Source: Schistosoma mansoni (lineage: Eukaryota > Platyhelminthes > Trematoda > Strigeidida > Schistosomatidae). Taken from it: a stretch of DNA of 64,000 nucleotides. How positions within the stretch are numbered: the first letter of the stretch is position 1; each line of letters opens with the position of its first letter. A model generated the notes under the pieces. It saw only the letters and a program-made list of their open reading frames with translations. It had not been told where the DNA came from and searched no databases. The stretch is taken from the NCBI RefSeq assembly GCF_000237925.1, contig NC_031496.1:17442245-17506244 (forward strand), read 5' to 3'. Positions 58,476 through 64,000 of the stretch are shown here, piece by piece. A program made the translations under genes and the position numbers.

Positions 58476-59244
58476 AACTGAATCTAAAGCAGCTTTAATT
58501 GATAACCAAAAGAAATTGAAATGTAACAGTTAATCTGTAGCTTTATGATGTCATAAAATGGCTACTAAACTGTACTTACATATAGAGAAGTTAGTTTGAG
58601 TAATATGTTTTATCCTAGAGGTTAGTGCTCAGTTGTAATATAATTGAATTTTGAGAATTTCTTTAAATTGACACATCAATACATTTATTCTTTAAATATA
58701 CAAGATTGTTATATCATGTTATTTAGTTTAATAGTGAGATTACATTGAGCATTGTATATAGTCTCTAGATAACCAACACTATGTAGTGAAAAACAAAATC
58801 GATAACCAACTTTTTCTACAATTTTTGTCCTTTTATATTTTCATTTTTCACCTTTTCTTTTTCTTAAAAAAACCAAAAAAAACCATTTGAATAACATTTT
58901 GTTCATTGGTTATTGTATTGTCAAAACTTCAATTGAATTACATAAAAACAAAAGAAGATATGGTTTCTATGGTTTCCGAATATTTTTCTTTTTAAAATTT
59001 ATTACTAGTTTATAGTTAATTATTAGTGACACATTTTCTAAAATATTAAAAAAAAAGAAATTACTGTTTTTTCGGTATTAGAGGAATCCTAATGGATTTT
59101 TTCAAAAAGATTAATTGATATTAGTTTTAGAACTATAAGATTAAAGTGGAATGATTGTTAAAACCCTTTTTTTCTTTTCATTTATTACCTTGAATTAAAT
59201 CAATATTATTTTGATAGGTTATTCAAAGACAAATACTAGTTTTT

Positions 59245-59337
59245 AGTTCCAAGCCTGGATAAAGGAGGACGGTTGGGCATGGGGTTAGTGACCCCATCCT
59301 GTTGAAAACCAACTCGCTAAAAAAACGCTAACCAGTC
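59245..59337 (+). mobile_element. RTE-like LINE 5'-UTR scrap
   Basis: About 90 bases (GGGCATGGGGTTAGTGACCC, ACTCGCTAAAAAAACGCTAA) match the 5' UTR at 19840-19915 and 50590-50665, with no coding region following. Confidence 0.65.
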
Positions 59338-59339
59338 TT

Positions 59340-61780
59340 AGATTAAAGAAAGTAATAATAACAACAATCATACTAAATAGATGCTTCATTGTATTTTATT
59401 CATTTGATTTTGTATTGAAAAATAAATTACTGAACTGATCATTATCAAAAAATGGATCATATGTTAATATGAACTAATTAAAACATGAAAAATTCTTTCT
59501 AAACTAAAAAGAAAAACTTGAAAATAACAAAGTGAGGTTTAATAAAAATAGATAAAAATAAAAGAATTGATCATTATTCATTAGTACCATAGATGAATGT
59601 ACATATAACTGGTCATAAAGTTGTATAATAAATGATTATTTTATACAGTAGCGTAAAGTTGTGCAATAATTACATTAGCTTAGAAATTTTATTAGCCCTA
59701 GTAGGTCCCTGTTTTTATACACTCATGTTCGGAATGCAAAAGGCTTATCTAACTTCCATAACTTGAGTCACGCTTGATGTATGTGAAATGTCTGTCTACA
59801 AGTCATTTGGCGAGTGCATTGTATAGTAGTCCTTTATCGATTGTTCTATGAGTATGAACTATAGTCTGTGAAAATGGAAGACATAAATAGACTAGAAGTA
59901 ATTGAATATATTTTGATTCATGGATGGAACCAGTGAGCGAGTATACTAAGGTTAGTTTCGGAGCACTTGAGGGATGATACGAGTTTATTGATCGTGTGAG
60001 GTAATCAGGCAATTTTTTACGCATGCGTAACCTCTGTCTACTGCGTTTACCATTAAAAGTTATTATAAGAATAGGTTGGAATAAAACTGCAGTAGACATA
60101 TTATGACATGGGTTCAGTTTATAAAGTTAATGACTCTTAATCAAAGCTATTTAGAAAGATTCAGAATCTTAACCAGTGCAGTAGTCATCATCATTGGTTG
60201 AAAGTGTTGGATGATATAGAACGAAATACGTCACAGTGGTTCATTCGCGTTCATCATCTGTGTTATTTCAAATGCAAACCATTAATTTCGTATGTTTGTT
60301 TGAAATTAGAAAAATGCTTTACTTTCACAAACCTGAAAACATTTTTGATAAAACCGATAGACCAGTAATTCAATTCGAATCGCAAAATGAATTAAAATGC
60401 AACATAAAATTCAGATGAGTTTTAATTAATTTTCCAGCTGATGTAGCAGTGAAAAAAATACTTTTATTTTTTATTCTCTATACCTTGGTAGTCTTTAGTT
60501 TTCTTATAATTTAAAAACCGTTATATTTATAGTACGCTCCAGCAAACCGAAAAATTAATATCATACCACGATTAATATTATTAATAATGACCTTATTCAG
60601 TATTATATTTTTGGTATAATATAGAATTCTCAGCACGAAGTACTTCACCAAGTTTTTGTTTTTTTATTTCATGATCGATCCTGAAGATAAATATTGAATA
60701 GTTACTAGTTAGATGTTAACAGTTTAAGAATGGACATCTGAATAATGTTCATTCTTTTCAGTGCATACTGCCAAACACCAATATGTCTCTGATTGTACTT
60801 TTTTGTAACTTGTATGGTGAAAAGTTGTAAACTTTTTATGAACGCGCTTGAATAGGTTGTGCAATTAATAGACATAATGGTGTGTTAAAAGAAACAAAAA
60901 GAGAATAGCTTGCTGAAATATCTAGATGGTAGGGAAAGGTAGCCCAGATATTCTAGCAGGTCAGCAATATTACTGACTGTTGACATGATCCATGTTCATA
61001 GGTGTAAAGTTAGTTGTTTAGATCAGTAAATTCACCATCGTGATACGCAGTTATAGGAGCCAGACGATAGCATACTCATACTTTAATTCTTTCAATCAAA
61101 TTTATTGTTTCCGAACTATGTTCTCTTTGTTTAGTTTACAATAAACTTGATAGGGTTATTCCAGTTTCTACGAGTTTTATCATGTAAATTTCTTCTCTAG
61201 TTGTACTATTATAAATTTTGGTATTTGAACCGATGCATATTTTTACTGAATGACCCTAATATGGTCCTGTAAAAGTTTAAATTTCTCTTAATTTGATGGG
61301 ACGACGAACGACTTTCCAACAAGCTTGGTACTTAGATTAGAAACTTCTTTCTGGTTACTTGAATTTAAAAATAATTTTTTTCTTGTGTTTATGATGATTT
61401 ATATACTTGTTTCATTCAAAGTTAACGAACATTTTGAGTATAATGATATGTATATAGTACCTTTCAAGTACCAAAATTTACTATTCATCGTGGATTTAAA
61501 TCATTTTTTTAACATTGTGGTTTTAAAATTTATCTAATCATATAAACAAACTTTTCATAAACTGACCATGTTTTATGATTTATTTTTGCACCGATTATTT
61601 ATGATAGAATCAAGATTGAAAATTTCGTTATTTGTACGCACTAACAAAATTATATTCGGTTCTGTATGAACTAGTTGTATAACAATGTCGACGGCTTTTT
61701 AGTAACGGATAAATTTAAAAGCCTTTAAGTGTTGCTGTGCATGTCATAGAATTAGATTATATATATAGTTCTACTTATTT
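59340..61780. other. A+T-rich DNA, presumed intron
   Basis: No certain feature. A 43-base stretch at 60762-60804, between TTTTCAG and GTAACT, is open in the phase left by exon 3 of the third gene and is a possible micro-exon. Confidence 0.3.
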
Positions 61781-61789
61781 AGACGCTTA

Positions 61790-61962
61790 ATGGTGACTGA
61801 CATAGAATTAGATAAGTGGAAAGTGAAAGAGAACAAAAAGTTGTTTATACAACTCATCCAAATCTATCTAGATTTCTTCTTATCGTTCTTAAAGAAGCAG
61901 AAGCTCTGGCCAACCATTTTAATTATCTTACTCCTTCATATCGTAATCCATTGTTAAATTAA
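61790..61962 (+). other. Candidate terminal exon or small ORF, two overlapping frames
   Basis: One frame (ATG at 61790, stop 61955-61957) gives a 55-residue Lys/Leu/Ile-rich peptide. Another (from about 61816, stop 61960-61962) gives a more protein-like tail with HPNLSRFLLIVLKEAEALAN and SYRNPLLN. The second could be the C-terminal exon of the gene begun at 54722, but the acceptor is poor (no clear pyrimidine tract before the usable AG). Neither is assured. Confidence 0.3.
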
Positions 61963-62929
61963 TAGCTTGACAAGGCTTTTTATTTGCACACATATTCTTT
62001 TATTATCATTATTATTATTGTTTACACTAAATTATGCAATATTATAACATTCCTATTATATCATTATGTTTATTCAGTGTTCGAACTGCATGATACATCA
62101 GTCTTAACTATTTTTTTCTTCAATGAAATAAATAAACTGAGATGATTTGTCTTTTTCTTTTTGCTGGTTAACAACTTACAATGTTCAATTAGTTAATCAC
62201 TGTTCTTTTTTTAAAAAAAATAAAACACTATTTTTCAAGTTTAGTAAAAATTATAGTTTTATTTTAAACCTAGGCATTAATAATAATATATGAGTTGACT
62301 TGACACTATAGTTTAGATACGATTTGCTCACCCTTTTGGTCATTTACAGTTAAGTATGTTATAAGAGTCACTGATTAAAACCATGCAGTTTGAGAGTCAG
62401 AAGTTTTGTTGTGAAATACAATATTTCCCAAAAATTGAATTGGAATCAATCGAAAGAAGAGACCTTTTTAAGTTATTATTTTGCAATTTTCAAACATCGT
62501 CCTTAGGGTTAAATTTAGTCACCTGAAAATTGCACCCTTATTAGCTGATTCCTAAGTATATTTCAAAAGTTTCCATAAGTAAAAAATCATCTGCAATATA
62601 TCTTTCTCGGTCGAAATTACTTTAAATTTTGTGAGATTCTTTTGTAAAAATTCCCATTTTGACATTGAGTAAAAAGAATGAGTCGAGCGAAGAAATTTCT
62701 TCTTAATAGTATACAGATGCTTTACAATAATACAATAACGCTCATCGAGTAGTTACGTTAAATCTTAATTATATAATGACACATTGAATATAAAATAATA
62801 TTGAGTCATTAGAGAAAAGAAGATTATGATAATCTAAATAATTATTCGATAAATCAAACAGTTGCTACGTTGCATAATATATAAAAAGAAGGAACTAATA
62901 AAATATTTTGATGAGAGGTCAATATTATT

Positions 62930-63500
62930 GTAGGTAGTAGCGAAAGTGGTTGTAAAATCTTCTTTTGGATCGAAAGGTTTGGTTTGTGAACATAGATTCT
63001 GATGGCTTCAACAATATACACAAGACCATATGGTGAATTTGATGGAATTTCATGAATAACCTTAAAAGCTTAATTTAAGTCAACTTGGTGACTTGTGTCC
63101 ACCAAGTGAGCGAGAATGGAATTCTTAATCTCTCTTACCTGTACTTGGCTCAACCAAGGCGGATGGTGTTTTGCTATGCGATAACTGACTTGCCGAATTT
63201 TATGCCCCATATAACTTGCCCCACAGGAGCAGTTGACTTGGTAAATAGGTATGGATGTGGCCAATTCAAGCAACCCATCTTTATTAACGGTTATTACTAT
63301 GGGGCTGCTGTAGAAAACGGAACTCAGTCTGGCTGCATTAAATTTTTTCTGTACCGTCTTTCTTAACCTTTGAGTCAGAATTTCTTTGGTAGCATCCTTT
63401 AGGAATTTTTATTTTAAAAACAATATGGTTTTCGGAACGGTAGGTATATTTGGTTTTCGTTTCATATCTTACATGTGTTCGTTGATGAGTTTTGTTTGGC
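62930..63500 (-). mobile_element. Penelope-like element, GIY-YIG endonuclease end
   Basis: The minus strand encodes IYQVNCSCGASYMGHKIRQV, the Y-x-I/V-x-C-x-C-x-x-x-Y-x-G core of Penelope-like GIY-YIG endonucleases. HHPPWL and KNSILAHLVDTSHQVDLN follow, then (after a frame change) FKVIHEIP and a YIVEAI segment, as expected for the C-terminal end. The R of the usual G-x-T-x-R is not well kept and no RT domain is visible within the window's end, so this is a 5'-truncated dead copy. Confidence 0.7.
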
Positions 63501-64000
63501 ATCCATTCCTATCAAGCAGGTTATGAATGTTACTCAATTCATCTACGTTGGTGTCATCAGTTTATATCACTCTAGCACTATGAGTCAAGATTTTTACTAA
63601 GTTTGTTTTATATACTTAATTGATAAGGGCTAGGTCAGGGTGTTATTAATGGGGAAGTTCTAACAATTTGTAACAGATGATTTATAATATTGCATTCAAT
63701 CCCCTTAGTGATTAAAGAAGTTTTATATATAACAGTTAAATTATAATGATTAACTTAACATTCACTTCTCTCACTCTCTGTATTTTTTAAATTCGCTCCT
63801 AGTTTACAGCATAACTTTTACAGTATTATGTAATCTAATCAGATTTAATCATAAAACTATTCACTGGATACCTTTTTCCTTTTTAAAAAAAAAGTTAGAA
63901 ATACCTTTTCTCTTTCTTTGTTTTATGTTACATTATGAACCAAGAAAAAAAAAGAAATTTTAACACTAAATGAAAATGATTGTTCTAGTTAATTGACAAA
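63500..64000. other. Window end, nothing further recognised
   Basis: Upstream (minus-strand) continuation of the Penelope-like element is not readable. No exon of the third gene was identified. Confidence 0.3.

Noticed and set aside
1-64000. CRISPR array, operons or bacterial features
   Set aside because: No spaced direct-repeat array or ribosome-binding-site/operon structure; spliced genes and SINEs show a eukaryotic genome.

Overview
This is a 64-kb window of A+T-rich eukaryotic genomic DNA, most probably from a blood fluke (Schistosoma, perhaps of the S. haematobium group). The evidence is the combination of long repeat-filled introns, tRNA-derived SINEs that carry hammerhead ribozymes of the Schistosoma alpha type, several RTE/CR1-type LINEs, a Penelope-like element and decayed Gypsy-type remnants. 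Species assignment is inference; no database was consulted.

Two host genes are well supported. A single-exon PAQR (membrane progestin receptor-like) gene lies at 8607-9671 on the plus strand. A five-exon gene for organellar asparaginyl-tRNA synthetase (NARS2-like) runs from 16031 to 39590 on the plus strand. All five of its exons join in phase 0 with GT-AG introns and give 569 residues containing the class II aaRS motifs. A third, unidentified plus-strand gene appears to start at 54722. Three of its exons can be joined in phase and it probably continues beyond 57.7 kb. A lone minus-strand coding fragment at 49974-50256 weakly resembles the end of a TMEM33/Pom33-type protein.

Layout: 0-8.5 kb is gene-poor, with a Gypsy fossil, two copies of an interspersed repeat (called R4 here) and a hammerhead SINE. 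PAQR follows at 8.6-9.7 kb. From 9.7 to 16 kb there is intergenic DNA holding a small retroposon with clean target-site duplications (12.7 kb) and a fold-back SINE (14.2 kb). NARS2 occupies 16-39.6 kb; its introns contain two RTE-like LINE copies joined tail to tail (19.8-24.2 kb, one with a nested 530-bp insertion), a nearly full-length second LINE (27.9-31.7 kb), a pair of inverted SINEs (33 kb) and truncated LINE ends (36.7 and 37.7 kb). From 39.8 to 54.6 kb lies a graveyard of Gypsy, CR1-like and RTE-like remnants plus R4. From 54.7 kb to the end are the third gene and its introns, an almost canonical hammerhead SINE at 56.5 kb, a LINE 3' end at 58 kb and the GIY-YIG end of a Penelope-like element at 63 kb.

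The most notable material is the hammerhead SINEs. Two families with different tRNA-like heads carry the same ribozyme module, with at least one copy retaining nearly every core base. There are also structural footprints of twin-priming and fold-back insertion in three unrelated retroposon families. PAQR and NARS2 share no pathway, and their proximity appears incidental.
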